Origin: Streptomyces sp. CB02400
Lineage (GTDB): Bacteria; Actinomycetota; Actinomycetes; Streptomycetales; Streptomycetaceae
Direction: 5' to 3'
DNA: 64,000 nt
Assembly (NCBI RefSeq): GCF_001905725.1
Contig: NZ_LIWB01000012.1
Span: 124,001 to 188,000 of the forward strand
Made by a program: the position numbers and the translations under genes. The notes beneath the pieces are model-generated. The model made no database searches. It was not told the DNA's origin and saw only the letters and a program-made list of their open reading frames with translations. Shown piece after piece: positions 9,506 to 18,119 of this stretch (within the stretch, counting starts at the first letter, position 1; the number at the start of each line of letters is the position of its first letter).

Positions 9506-9748
9506 ATGGCAACCGGCGAGACGGGCTTCAGCGATGTCGTGTACGACCTGATCTCCGTGCAGTACCACTCGCTGAAGGCGGGCCACGACTACGGCCAGTA
9601 CGTCCGCGACGCGGAGAACGCGGACCAGAAGGAGATCGCCGACTTCTTCAGGGAGGTCATGGAACAGGACTCGGAACGCGCGGCCCGCTGCCACCGGTAC
9701 CTGGCCCGGCTGTCCGGCACCGAGAAGGCCGGCCCCGCCGTCGGCTGA
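9506..9748 (+). CDS. Small helical conserved protein, possibly ferritin-like
   Basis: An 80-residue acidic, all-helical protein conserved in Streptomyces. It has a DLISVQYHSLKAGHDYGQYV helix and a KEIADFFREVMEQDSERAARCH helix, with regularly spaced Glu, His and Asp residues reminiscent of one pair of ferritin-like helices. Metal binding is only a guess. The ATG at 9506 has a strong AGGAGG 6 bases upstream. A strong hairpin follows at 9772-9802. Confidence 0.65.
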   Translation: MATGETGFSDVVYDLISVQYHSLKAGHDYGQYVRDAENADQKEIADFFREVMEQDSERAARCHRYLARLSGTEKAGPAVG

Positions 9749-9771
9749 CGGCACGGGTACGTCACAGCCCC

Positions 9772-9802
9772 GCCCGGCCGGCACCGGGGCGGCCGGCCGG
9801 GC
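9772..9802 (+). terminator. 11-bp hairpin terminator
   Basis: GCCCGGCCGGC (9772-9782) and its exact complement (9792-9802) enclose a 9-base loop, 24 bases after the preceding stop codon. It probably ends the transcript of the small helical protein. Confidence 0.6.
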
Positions 9803-9844
9803 CCCCGGCATGCGGGCGGACGCCACCCGTTGCACGCTGGTGCC

Positions 9845-10066
9845 ATGGCGAGCGATCAACCCATCGTGATCTACCCGCCCGGCGAGGACGGCGGCCGGCG
9901 CGTCCGCGGCGGCGCGCGGTTCCTCGGGATGGCGTACGGGCTGCTGGACGTGGTGGAGTTCCTGCGCCTCGAAGGGCTGGAGAGCGTCGACGACGACTGG
10001 CTGCGCCGGTCCGCGACGGTCGAGTGGCGCGGCGGCGGCCCGGACGTGTGGAGCGCTCACGGCTGA
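9845..10066 (+). CDS. Small conserved hypothetical protein
   Basis: A 73-residue protein starting MASDQPIVIYPPGEDGG, with a GGARFLGMAYGLLDVVEFLR central part and an acidic, Trp-containing C-terminus. Similar short proteins occur in Streptomyces without known function. No signal peptide or membrane helix is evident. The start is ATG 9845, with no clear ribosome binding site. It ends 47 bp upstream of the trypco2 gene and might be cotranscribed with that system, but no domain links them. Confidence 0.5.
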   Translation: MASDQPIVIYPPGEDGGRRVRGGARFLGMAYGLLDVVEFLRLEGLESVDDDWLRRSATVEWRGGGPDVWSAHG

Positions 10067-10113
10067 TCGGTACGCTGGGGACGTCGCGACGCAGCGGGAG
10101 GGGCTGGGGCAGG

Positions 10114-10437
10114 ATGACGGTCGACGATGCTTGGGTGGGGCTCGCCGAGGCCGTGCGCGCGGTGCGCAGGGAACTCGCCGAGGCCGTCGCCGACGGGGAC
10201 GGGACCGACGTACGCTTCGATGTCGGCCCGGTCGAGCTGGAGTTCACCGTGGACGTCCGCAAGGAACAGGGCGCGGACGGCGGTGTGCGGGTCTGGGTGC
10301 TCTCCGCGGGCGGACGGGGGACGAGGACCTCCGGTACGACCCACCGGATGCTCGTGTCCCTCACCCCGGTCACCGCAGAAGGGCAGCCCCTGCGCATCAC
10401 CTCACAGGAGGCGGCCGTCACTCCGCGCGGTGAGTGA
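10114..10437 (+). CDS. Trypco2 family protein, partner of the trypsin-NTPase-TPR protein
   Basis: This 107-residue protein matches the trypsin-co-occurring domain 2 family. It shows the helix LAEAVRAVRRELAEAV, the strand pair VRFDVGPVELEFTVDV and a VRVWVLSAGG strand. Families of this type were defined by comparative genomics as small partners encoded next to trypsin-like proteases in NTP-dependent conflict systems, and their biochemical role is untested. Only 3 bases separate its TGA from the GTG of the next gene, which indicates translational coupling. AGG directly before the ATG and a GGGAGGGG run about ten bases further upstream serve as weak ribosome binding sites. Confidence 0.85.
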   Translation: MTVDDAWVGLAEAVRAVRRELAEAVADGDGTDVRFDVGPVELEFTVDVRKEQGADGGVRVWVLSAGGRGTRTSGTTHRMLVSLTPVTAEGQPLRITSQEAAVTPRGE

Positions 10438-10440
10438 GAG

Positions 10441-13400
10441 GTGGTCCCGGACGCGCGTGTGGTGGAGGTCTGGGCCCGCGGACCGGACGGCGGCTGGTCG
10501 TTCGGATCCGGGTACCGGGTAGGGCCCGCTCTCGTACTGACCGCGGCCCATGTGGTCCAGCCGGAAACCGGCGGGCCCGGCACGGAGTTGTTCGTCCGCC
10601 TGCTCACCGAGGACCGCCGGTGGCAGGTGCGGACCGTCTGGTGCCGGCTGGACCGGCGGATGGACGCCGCGCTGCTGGAGATCAGCGACCCGGAGTGGCG
10701 ACCCCCGCCCGGTGAGCCCGGGGTGCGCTGGGGCGTGCTCAGCGGCTCCGCACCCGGAGTGCCGTGCGCGGCGTCCGGGTTCCCGATGTCCCAGCGGCAG
10801 GACAACGGCCTGCGCGACACCGACCAGCTCTCCGGCAGCATCGATCCGGGCACGGGCGTACTGCGCCACCGCTACGAGGTGGAGGTGCACGGCACGGTCC
10901 GGGCGCGGCACGTCGCTCCCTCGCCCTGGTCGGGCATGTCGGGTGCCGTCGCCCTGTCGGGCGGGCTGGTGGTGGGCCTGATCGTCGAGGACCCACGAGC
11001 CTTCCGCAGCGCCCGCGTCGATGCCGTGCGGGCCGTCGACCTGCTGGCCGTCGACGCCTTCCGCCAGGCGGTGGAAGAGGACACCGGGCGGTCGCCCGTC
11101 CTGGAATCCGTCGAACTCGCGGACCTGTCGGCTCCCGCGGACCGCCCCACCGAGGTGCGGTCGCCCTCGTTCCTGCTGCGGGCCGACTCCGAGGTCGTGC
11201 CCTTCCACGGACGCGAGAGGGAACGCGCCGAACTCGACGCCTGGTGCCGCGAACCCGGATTCGGGGTGCGGATCCTCACCGGCCCGGCGGGGCAGGGCAA
11301 GACCCGCCTGGCCCGCGAGATCGTGGCCGGGCTCCACCGGGAGCGGCGGCTGGCCGCATGGGTCACGTACGACGGTCCGTCCGCCACCGCACCCGGCCAC
11401 ACCGTGCTGCACACGCTGTCCACGCCGACGGTGCTCGTCGTCGACTACGCGGAGACACGCGGTGACCAGGTGCGCTCCCTGATCGAACACGCGCTGGCCA
11501 ACCGTCACGGCACCGCCGTCCGCCTGCTGTTGCTGGCCCGGACGTGCGGCGACTGGTGGTCCCGGATCGCCAAGGGCACCTCGGCCCTGCTGGAGGACGC
11601 CCTGCGCGACGTACGGGCCGACGCACTCGGACCGCTGGAGACGACCCCGCAGGGCAGGTCGGCGGCCTACCGCCGGGCGCTCGACGCCTACGCCACCGCC
11701 CTGAGCCGCATCCCTTCCCACGACGGTGTCCCCTGGCACCGTCACGCCGGCCGGCTCGTGCGGACCGGGCCCGACGTCACCGGGCCGGACGGTCCGGCGG
11801 AGGCGGTGCTCGCCCTGCACACCCGGGCCCTGACCGACCTCCTCCAGGCCGGACCCGCGCCGGTTCCCCGACGGCCGGGCGAGTCCCCGGAGGACGTACT
11901 CCTGCACCACGAATGGCGCTACTGGTCACGCCACGCCGAGGAATGCGGGCTGCGCCTGCCCGACCGGGTGCTGGACCGGGCCGTCGCCGCGGCCGCGCTC
12001 TGCGCGGTGGACACCGAGGCGAAGGCCGAGCGGGTCCTGCGCACCGTGCTTCCGGCGGCCTTCGCCGGGCAGACCGCCACCGTGACGGCGGCCGGCCGCT
12101 GGCTGCGCGCCCTCTATCCGCCGGCCGGCACAACCGTCTGGGGCTCCCTGCAGCCCGACCGGATCGCCGAGCACCTCGTCGGCCGGCAGATCACCGGCGC
12201 CGACGACCCGCTGTTCGACCTGCTCCCCGAACTGGGCGAAACCTCCCTGGAGGCCGCCCTGACCGTGCTGACCCGGGCCATGGCCCACCAGCCGCGCCTC
12301 GCCACGGTGCTGCCGGCCCTGGTGCTCACCCGCGCCGAGCAGTACGCGCCCGGAGCCCTGTCCGTGGCCGGCCGGACCGACCCGCCGGAACCGCTGCGCG
12401 GGGCGCTCACCGCCGTACTCGAGAACGGCCGCATCCCGACCGCCCTCGCCCTCACCCTCTTCGACCGGCTCCCCCTGACGCCGGGGCCCTTCCGCCGGGC
12501 GTCGGACATCCTGAGCGCCCGGCTGACCCGCTCCCTGGTACGGGTCGAACGCAAGCACGGACACGCGCCGCTCGCCGCCACCGCCCGGACCATCGACGCC
12601 GTCGCCACCCGCGCGGCACTCGCCGGTGACTACGAGAAGGCCATCAGCACCGGTGACGCGGCCCTGGAGTACTGGCGGGCCGTCGTCGCCGCGGAGGACG
12701 GCCGGCGCTACGTGTCCGAACTGGCCGGCGCCTGCGCCAACCAGGCCGTCCACCTGGGTCAGGTCCTCCTCCACCCGGACGCCCTCCGTCTCGCCGAGGA
12801 GGCCGTGGAGCTGTGGCGCACGGCCGTGGACAGCGGACAGGCGACCCCGGGGGAGACGGCCCCCGCCCTCCTCACCCTCGCCGACGCGCAGTCCCGTACC
12901 GGCAGACCGACCGACGCGATCGAGACCGTCGAACGGGTCGTCCGCATCCGGCGTGACGTCGCAGGGAACGGCTCCCCCCAGGACCGCCACGCACTCGCCG
13001 TCGCCCTGGCCGCGCTCGCCGCCACCCTGCTCGAAGCGGGCGACCCCGAGCAGGCCGTGGACATCGTCGACGAGGCGCTGCTCGTCTGGGAGGCGATGCC
13101 GGGCGCCCCCGCGGACCGGTACGCCGCCGCGCTGCTGACCCGTGCCGGGGCACTCACCGACCTGGCGCGGCACGCCGAGGCGCTGCGGACGGCCGAGCGG
13201 GCGGTCGCGCTCTTCGCCGACGACGGGACGGACCCCGCCGACCGGTCCCGGCGGGAGACCCTCGCCAAGGTCTGGAACGCGCTGTCCGTCTGCCTCAGCG
13301 AGGTGGGCCGCGACGACGAGGCCGTCGTGGCCGGCCGCAGGAGCGTCGCGCACCTCTACGAACTGGTGGAGCGCAACCCCCGCGCGCATCTCGTGAACAC

Positions 13401-14130
13401 CGTGAGCGTCATGGCCAACCTCTCCCACGCGCTCAGCGAGGCGGGGGACGCCCAGGAGGCCCTGGACATGGCCGAGAAGGCGCTCCGCCTCTACGACGAA
13501 CACCTCCACTCCGGGGCGGGGCACACGGCGGAGATCTCCGCCCGGCTGCTCGACACCCTCGCCCTGAGGCTCAACAACACCGGCCGCCACGAAGAGGCCC
13601 TGGAGAGATCGGAGCAGGCGGTCGAGCACGGCCGCGGGCTCCTGGAGGCGGACCCCGGCCGCCACCGCCCCCAGCTGTCACGGCTGCTGACGAACCAGGC
13701 CCTGATCCTCGTCGAACTGGGCCGCCTCGACGACGCGGTGCGGGTCACCCTCGAATCCGTCGCCCTCGCCCGTACGGCCGCCCTGAACCAGGACGACGAC
13801 ACCACCCTGGCGGATCTGGCGCTGTCCGTCTACAACGCGGCCATCGACCTGGGCGAGTTCGGCCGCCTCGACGAAGCCGCGGCGCTGGCGGAGGAGGCCG
13901 TCGGGCATTACCGGGCGCTCGCCGGACGCCATCCTGAGGCTTTCGCGGCGGACCTGGGCGACAGCCTCGTGGTGTGGGGCCAGCTGCTGCGCGATCTGGG
14001 CCGGGTGGAGGCGGGACGGGTCCGTCTGCGCGAGGCGCTCGGACTCTTCGCGTCCGGAGCCCGTCCCGAGAGCGTCGGGGAGACCCGCGCTCTCCTCGAC
14101 TCCCTCACCTGGCGCGGGGATTCCGCCTGA
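10441..14130 (+). CDS. Trypsin-like protease / STAND-type NTPase / TPR protein, conflict-system effector
   Basis: A 1,229-residue cytoplasmic multidomain protein. Residues 1-210 form a trypsin-like domain with an intact triad: His37 (TAAHV), Asp75 (MDAALLE) and Ser167 (GMSG). A P-loop NTPase follows, with GPAGQGKTRL (281-290), Walker B VLVVDYAE (331-338) and a sensor-like LLLLART (362-368). From about residue 710 to the end there are tetratricopeptide repeats. This order (protease effector, switch NTPase, repeat sensor) is that of predicted NTP-dependent defence or programmed-death proteins of multicellular bacteria. The TPRs would sense a trigger, the NTPase would assemble, and the protease would cleave a target. 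The GTG start is 3 bases after trypco2. Target and trigger are unknown. Confidence 0.9.
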   Translation: MVPDARVVEVWARGPDGGWSFGSGYRVGPALVLTAAHVVQPETGGPGTELFVRLLTEDRRWQVRTVWCRLDRRMDAALLEISDPEWRPPPGEPGVRWGVLSGSAPGVPCAASGFPMSQRQDNGLRDTDQLSGSIDPGTGVLRHRYEVEVHGTVRARHVAPSPWSGMSGAVALSGGLVVGLIVEDPRAFRSARVDAVRAVDLLAVDAFRQAVEEDTGRSPVLESVELADLSAPADRPTEVRSPSFLLRADSEVVPFHGRERERAELDAWCREPGFGVRILTGPAGQGKTRLAREIVAGLHRERRLAAWVTYDGPSATAPGHTVLHTLSTPTVLVVDYAETRGDQVRSLIEHALANRHGTAVRLLLLARTCGDWWSRIAKGTSALLEDALRDVRADALGPLETTPQGRSAAYRRALDAYATALSRIPSHDGVPWHRHAGRLVRTGPDVTGPDGPAEAVLALHTRALTDLLQAGPAPVPRRPGESPEDVLLHHEWRYWSRHAEECGLRLPDRVLDRAVAAAALCAVDTEAKAERVLRTVLPAAFAGQTATVTAAGRWLRALYPPAGTTVWGSLQPDRIAEHLVGRQITGADDPLFDLLPELGETSLEAALTVLTRAMAHQPRLATVLPALVLTRAEQYAPGALSVAGRTDPPEPLRGALTAVLENGRIPTALALTLFDRLPLTPGPFRRASDILSARLTRSLVRVERKHGHAPLAATARTIDAVATRAALAGDYEKAISTGDAALEYWRAVVAAEDGRRYVSELAGACANQAVHLGQVLLHPDALRLAEEAVELWRTAVDSGQATPGETAPALLTLADAQSRTGRPTDAIETVERVVRIRRDVAGNGSPQDRHALAVALAALAATLLEAGDPEQAVDIVDEALLVWEAMPGAPADRYAAALLTRAGALTDLARHAEALRTAERAVALFADDGTDPADRSRRETLAKVWNALSVCLSEVGRDDEAVVAGRRSVAHLYELVERNPRAHLVNTVSVMANLSHALSEAGDAQEALDMAEKALRLYDEHLHSGAGHTAEISARLLDTLALRLNNTGRHEEALERSEQAVEHGRGLLEADPGRHRPQLSRLLTNQALILVELGRLDDAVRVTLESVALARTAALNQDDDTTLADLALSVYNAAIDLGEFGRLDEAAALAEEAVGHYRALAGRHPEAFAADLGDSLVVWGQLLRDLGRVEAGRVRLREALGLFASGARPESVGETRALLDSLTWRGDSA

Positions 14131-14145
14131 GACAGAGAGGGCCCG

Positions 14146-15150
14146 TCACTCTCCGGGAAGACCGCGTGCCGGCGTCGTGGCGTGGGGGTGGGTCCGTGAG
14201 CGGAAGGCGCGGCGGTAGGTGTCGGGAGGCACGCCGACGGTGCGGTTGAAGTGCCGGCGCAGCGTCGTGGCGGTGCCCATGCCGGTGGCCGCCGCGATGC
14301 TGTCGATGCCGTCGTCGGTGGTCTCCAGCAACTCCTGTGCGTGGCGGATCCGTTGGGTCAGCAGCCATTGCAGCGGGGTGGTGCCGGTGACCGACCGGAA
14401 GTGGCGGCCCAGGTTGCGCGAGCTCATGCGCGCCTGGCGGGCCAGGTCCTCGACGGTCAAGGGCTCGTCCAGCCGCTCGAGCACCCAGGGCAGCAGTCCG
14501 GCGAGAGGGTGGTTGCCCGGGGCCGGCACGGGCGTCGCGACGAACTGGGCCTGGCCGCCGTGGCGGTGCGGCGGCACGACCAGGCGGCGCGCGAGGGTGT
14601 TGGCGACCGACGCGCCGCGGTCGAGGCGCACGAGGTGCAGGCACAGGTCCAGCGCGGCGGCTTTCCCCGCGCTGGTCAGCACGCTGCCGTTGTCCACGTA
14701 CAGGACGTCCGGGTCCACCGTCACCCGGGGATGACGCTCGGCCAGGACCCGGGTGTGCGCCCAGTGCGTGGTAGCGCGCAGCCCGTCGAGCAGGCCGGCG
14801 GCGGCCAGCACGAACGCGCCCGTGCACAGGGAAACCACACGGGCACCGGCCTCGTGCGCGGCACGCACCGCGTCGAGCAGGTCGGCGGGCGGGGCCTCGT
14901 CGACGTCGGCCCATCCGGGGACGATCACGGTGTCGGCGTACGGGAGCCGGTCGAGGCCGTGGTCGGGTTCCAGCCGGAACCGCCCGGCCCGCACGGCGTC
15001 CGGCCCGCAGACGACGAGGTCGTACCAGGGGTCCGGCACCCCCGCCGGGACGGTGCCGAAGACCTCGTGGGCAACGGACAGTTCGAAGTGCAGCATTCCG
15101 TCGGTGACGGCCAGCGCGACAGTGGTCACGTCCGGAATTGTACGGGCCAT
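14146..15150 (-). CDS. GlxA-family AraC-type transcriptional regulator
   Basis: A 334-residue regulator. The N-terminal DJ-1/PfpI-like domain (about 1-200) contains SLCTGAFVLAAAGLL, where the family's usual Cys is present. The C-terminal double helix-turn-helix of AraC type (about 225-320) includes LARQARMSSRNLGRHF. The start is ATG 15150 (MARTIPDV); a longer frame upstream is antisense to the neighbour. It is divergent from the saccharopine dehydrogenase-like gene with a 100-bp shared promoter region, so it most likely controls that gene. Its 3' end is 15 bp from the stop of the convergent protease gene. Confidence 0.88.
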   Translation of the reverse strand: MARTIPDVTTVALAVTDGMLHFELSVAHEVFGTVPAGVPDPWYDLVVCGPDAVRAGRFRLEPDHGLDRLPYADTVIVPGWADVDEAPPADLLDAVRAAHEAGARVVSLCTGAFVLAAAGLLDGLRATTHWAHTRVLAERHPRVTVDPDVLYVDNGSVLTSAGKAAALDLCLHLVRLDRGASVANTLARRLVVPPHRHGGQAQFVATPVPAPGNHPLAGLLPWVLERLDEPLTVEDLARQARMSSRNLGRHFRSVTGTTPLQWLLTQRIRHAQELLETTDDGIDSIAAATGMGTATTLRRHFNRTVGVPPDTYRRAFRSRTHPHATTPARGLPGE

Positions 15151-15250
15151 GGCGTTCCGGACACTCGTGCGGGCCGCCCCACCCCCGACAGGATGTCCAC
15201 GAGAGATCACGACAGAGCACGACGGGTCATTCGGGAACGGGGAAGAAGCC

Positions 15251-16282
15251 ATGGGTTCGCAACGCACGGTGGTGGTGTTCGGCGCGTACGGACACACCGG
15301 GCGGTTCGTGGTGGCGCAGTTGCGGGAGCGCGGGTTCGTCCCGGTTCTCTCCGGCCGGGACGCGGACAGACTGAAGGAACTGGCGGCGTCCCGTCCCGGC
15401 ACGGACGTCCGCCCGGCGTCGGTCGACGACCCGGTCTCGCTCGACCGTGCGCTGGCCGGCGCGGCGGCCGTGGTCAACTGTGCCGGGCCCTTCGCCACGA
15501 CGGCGGCACCGGTGATCGAGGCGGCGCTGCGCGCCGGGATCCCGTACGTGGACGTGGCGGCCGAGATCGAGGCCAACGCCGACACGTTCACGCGCTTCAC
15601 CGACCGCGCCCGCGCCGCGGGAGCGGTGATCGTCCCCGCGATGGCCTTCTACGGCGGCCTCGGCGATCTGCTGGTCACCGCGGCCATGGGCGACTGGACG
15701 GCGGCCGACGAGGCGCACATCGCCTACGGGCTCAGCGGCTGGCATCCCACCGCAGGAACGCGCGCGGCGGGCGCGATGTCCCGGCAGCGCCGGGGTGGCC
15801 GGCGCGTCCGGTACGCCGGCGGGCGACTGGAGTACCACGACGACGACTTGCCGACGCTGGAGTGGCCCTTCCCCCACCCGATGGGCCCCCGGACCGTCAT
15901 CGGCGAGTTCACGATGGCGGACGCCGTCACCGTGCCCAGCCACCTGTCCGTCCCGGAGGTGCGCACCTACATGACGGCCGAGGCGGCCAGGGACCTGTCG
16001 GACCCGGACACCCCGGCACCGGCCGCGGCCGACGAACAGGGGCGGTCCGCACAGACCTTCCTCGTCGACGTCGTCGTGCGCTCCGGCGGCAGCGAACGGC
16101 GCGCCGCGGCCCGGGGCCGGGACATCTACGCCGTCACCGCGCCGCTCGTGGTGGAGGCGGTGGACCGCATCCTCACGGGACGGACCAGAACGGCCGGTGT
16201 CGCCTCCGCCGGCGCGCTCTTCGACGCGCCCGACTTCCTCGGCGCCCTGTCCTCGCACCTGTCCCTGGAACTGAGTCCGTGA
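15251..16282 (+). CDS. Saccharopine dehydrogenase-like NAD(P)-binding oxidoreductase
   Basis: A 343-residue protein opening with a Rossmann fold (RTVVVFGAYGHTGRFV, residues 5-20) and the saccharopine-dehydrogenase N-domain signature VVNCAGPFATTAAPVIEAAL near residue 75. Members of this broad family are mostly uncharacterised reductases, and lysine biosynthesis is not implied. The ATG at 15251 has GGGAAGAAG upstream. It is transcribed away from the GlxA-type regulator. A 10-bp hairpin 22 bp after the stop ends the transcript. Confidence 0.8.
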   Translation: MGSQRTVVVFGAYGHTGRFVVAQLRERGFVPVLSGRDADRLKELAASRPGTDVRPASVDDPVSLDRALAGAAAVVNCAGPFATTAAPVIEAALRAGIPYVDVAAEIEANADTFTRFTDRARAAGAVIVPAMAFYGGLGDLLVTAAMGDWTAADEAHIAYGLSGWHPTAGTRAAGAMSRQRRGGRRVRYAGGRLEYHDDDLPTLEWPFPHPMGPRTVIGEFTMADAVTVPSHLSVPEVRTYMTAEAARDLSDPDTPAPAAADEQGRSAQTFLVDVVVRSGGSERRAAARGRDIYAVTAPLVVEAVDRILTGRTRTAGVASAGALFDAPDFLGALSSHLSLELSP

Positions 16283-16304
16283 GACGCCGGGTGACGCGGC
16301 GGAG

Positions 16305-16334
16305 CCCTGGCAGGGCCTTGCGGTCCTGTCAGGG
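16305..16334 (+). terminator. Hairpin terminator after the oxidoreductase gene
   Basis: CCCTGGCAGG (16305-16314) pairs with CCTGTCAGGG (16325-16334), with one G-U pair and a 10-base loop. It lies between convergent genes and may serve both strands. Confidence 0.5.
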
Positions 16335-16360
16335 CGAAGCGGTCCGTCGGGAGGCGCGGG

Positions 16361-16810
16361 TCAGCGGGTGAAGGTGACCCGGTGCTCCTTCAGGGCGCCG
16401 CAGTTGGAGCCGTACACCTGCACGTACACGTTGTCGATGCCGCCGCCCCAGTCCACGCAGTGGCCCTTGCCGTAGACGTAGGCCGGTCCCGCGTACGACG
16501 TGAACTGCCCGTCGTCCTGGGCACCCTCTTCGGTGTCGGGGACATAGATCCACGCGGACATGTCAAGCCTGGTGCCGGGGTTGTTGCGGATGGTCGCGAC
16601 GCAGTTCCGGCCGTTGGCCGAGTTGTACGTCAGGTAGACGGTGCCCAGTGAGCCGACGGCTGCCGAGTTCACGGTCTTGTAGCCGCTTCCGCAGACCTTC
16701 TGCGGTGTGGTGTTGGGCGCGGCCGAGACCGGCGACGCCAGGGCGGTCGTGGCCCCCACCGACAGGGCGGCCAGCGCGGAGGCGGTCAGGACGGAACGAC
16801 TGAGTCTCAT
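16361..16810 (-). CDS. sapA: SapA-like spore-associated secreted protein
   Basis: A 149-residue exported protein with a signal peptide (about residues 1-31, ending PVSAA). Its mature part reads KVCGSGYKTVNSAAVGSLG, GTVYLTYNSANGRNCVATIR and a C-terminal YVQVYGSNCG, which is the signature of the Streptomyces spore-associated protein A family. Four cysteines suggest two disulfides. SapA was found associated with the spore coat in S. coelicolor, but its function is unknown. The ATG at 16810 has a clear AAGGGGG 4 bases upstream. It stands alone between the convergent oxidoreductase and the aldo/keto reductase region. Confidence 0.8.
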   Translation of the reverse strand: MRLSRSVLTASALAALSVGATTALASPVSAAPNTTPQKVCGSGYKTVNSAAVGSLGTVYLTYNSANGRNCVATIRNNPGTRLDMSAWIYVPDTEEGAQDDGQFTSYAGPAYVYGKGHCVDWGGGIDNVYVQVYGSNCGALKEHRVTFTR

Positions 16811-16937
16811 ATTTCCCCCTTGCGACTCTTGGAGCGGTTGCTCCTGTCTGGTGTGACCCGCGGACCGGGCGAAGGGTTGTGCCGTGTTCGACGGCGAACT
16901 CCTGCGCCCGGTCCCCGGGTTCACGGCGGGAGATCCG

Positions 16938-17957
16938 TCAGCGGCGCCGCAGCGACGCGTCGAGCAGCGCGGGCGGAGTGTCGTACTTCTCGTGTGCGGC
17001 CAGGTCGGTGCCCGGGGCGACGACGGTGTCGATCGCGTCGAGTACGTCGGCGGGGAGCACGGTGTCGGCGGCCGCGAGCTGGGAGCGCAGGTGGTCCAGG
17101 GTGCGCGGCCCGATGAGGGCACCGGTCACGGCCGGGTGCGCGGTGGCGAAACCGAGCGCGAGCTGGATCATCGTCAGGCCGGCCGCGTCGGCGATCCCGG
17201 CCAGTTGCTCGACGGCGTCGAGCCGGGCCCGGTTGGCGGGGAGGGCGGTGTCGAAGCGTTCCGGCATGAACGCCGAGCGGTGGGTGGTGACGTCCTTGCC
17301 CCTGCGGACGGCGCCGGACAGCCAGCCCGAGGCCAGCGGACTCCACACCAGCACCCCCATCCCGTACTCCTCCGTCACGGGCAGGACGTCGGACTCGACC
17401 CCGCGCTGCAGTACGGAGTAGCTGGGCTGTTCGGTGACGTAGCGGCTCAGACGGTGTTCGCGGGCGGCCCACTGGGCCTGCACGACGCGGTACGCGGGGA
17501 ACGTGGAGGAACCGAAGTAACGGATCTTCCCCGCGCGTTGCAGATCGGTCAGGGCGGACAGGGTCTCCTCGTCGCTGGTGGCCGGGTCCCACCGGTGGAT
17601 CTGGTAGAGGTCGACATGGTCGACGCCGAGACGGCGCAGGCTGTCGTCCAGCGCGGTGACCAGCCAGCGGCGCGAGCTCCCCCGGTGGTTCCGCTCGTCG
17701 CCCATGGGCATGTTGGCCTTGGTGGCCAGCACGATGTCGTCGCGGCGGCCGGCGATGGCCTTGCCGACCATCTCCTCCGACTCGCCCTCGCCGTACCAGT
17801 CGGCGGTGTCGATGAGGTTGACGCCGGCCTCCAGCGCGGCGTCGACGATGGCGGTGGCCTCGTCCTGGGGGGTGCGTCCGATCCTGCCGAAGTTCATCGC
17901 GCCGAGCGCGAGGGTGCTGACCTGGACGCCGGTGCGGCCCAAGGTGCGGTACTGCAT
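16938..17957 (-). CDS. Aldo/keto reductase
   Basis: A 339-residue NADPH-dependent oxidoreductase of the aldo/keto reductase superfamily with the full catalytic tetrad: Asp and Tyr in NLIDTADWYGEGESE, Lys in VLATKANMP and His in DLYQIHRWD. The C-terminal cofactor motif region is ALIGPRTLDHL. The substrate is unknown. ATG 17957 with GAGGAGA upstream is the start, and longer upstream frames run through the operator and the divergent TetR gene. The gene faces away from the TetR regulator across an 18-bp-arm inverted repeat, so it is probably induced by an aldehyde, ketone or drug sensed by that regulator. Confidence 0.88.
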   Translation of the reverse strand: MQYRTLGRTGVQVSTLALGAMNFGRIGRTPQDEATAIVDAALEAGVNLIDTADWYGEGESEEMVGKAIAGRRDDIVLATKANMPMGDERNHRGSSRRWLVTALDDSLRRLGVDHVDLYQIHRWDPATSDEETLSALTDLQRAGKIRYFGSSTFPAYRVVQAQWAAREHRLSRYVTEQPSYSVLQRGVESDVLPVTEEYGMGVLVWSPLASGWLSGAVRRGKDVTTHRSAFMPERFDTALPANRARLDAVEQLAGIADAAGLTMIQLALGFATAHPAVTGALIGPRTLDHLRSQLAAADTVLPADVLDAIDTVVAPGTDLAAHEKYDTPPALLDASLRRR

Positions 17958-18042
17958 GGTCGTGTCTCCTCGGTACGGGAAGTGTGTGACGGCATGGCGG
18001 CACACGGCTTGGTGGCCGGGCGCCCGCTCTGGCATCATGAGC

Positions 18043-18086
18043 AAACGGAACCGTGTTCCGGAACGATACGGAACACCGTTCCGTTT
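18043..18086. promoter_or_regulatory. TetR operator, 18-bp inverted repeat
   Basis: The arms 18043-18060 (AAACGGAACCGTGTTCCG) and 18069-18086 are reverse complements except at one position and flank an 8-base spacer. The site sits in the divergent promoter region, 34 bases before the TetR GTG and 86 bases from the aldo/keto reductase ATG, so one repressor could silence both genes. A closely similar site occurs at 48831-48875. Confidence 0.75.
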
Positions 18087-18119
18087 TGGCAAGCGGTGAT
18101 GAGCGGAAGGAGCGGCGCG

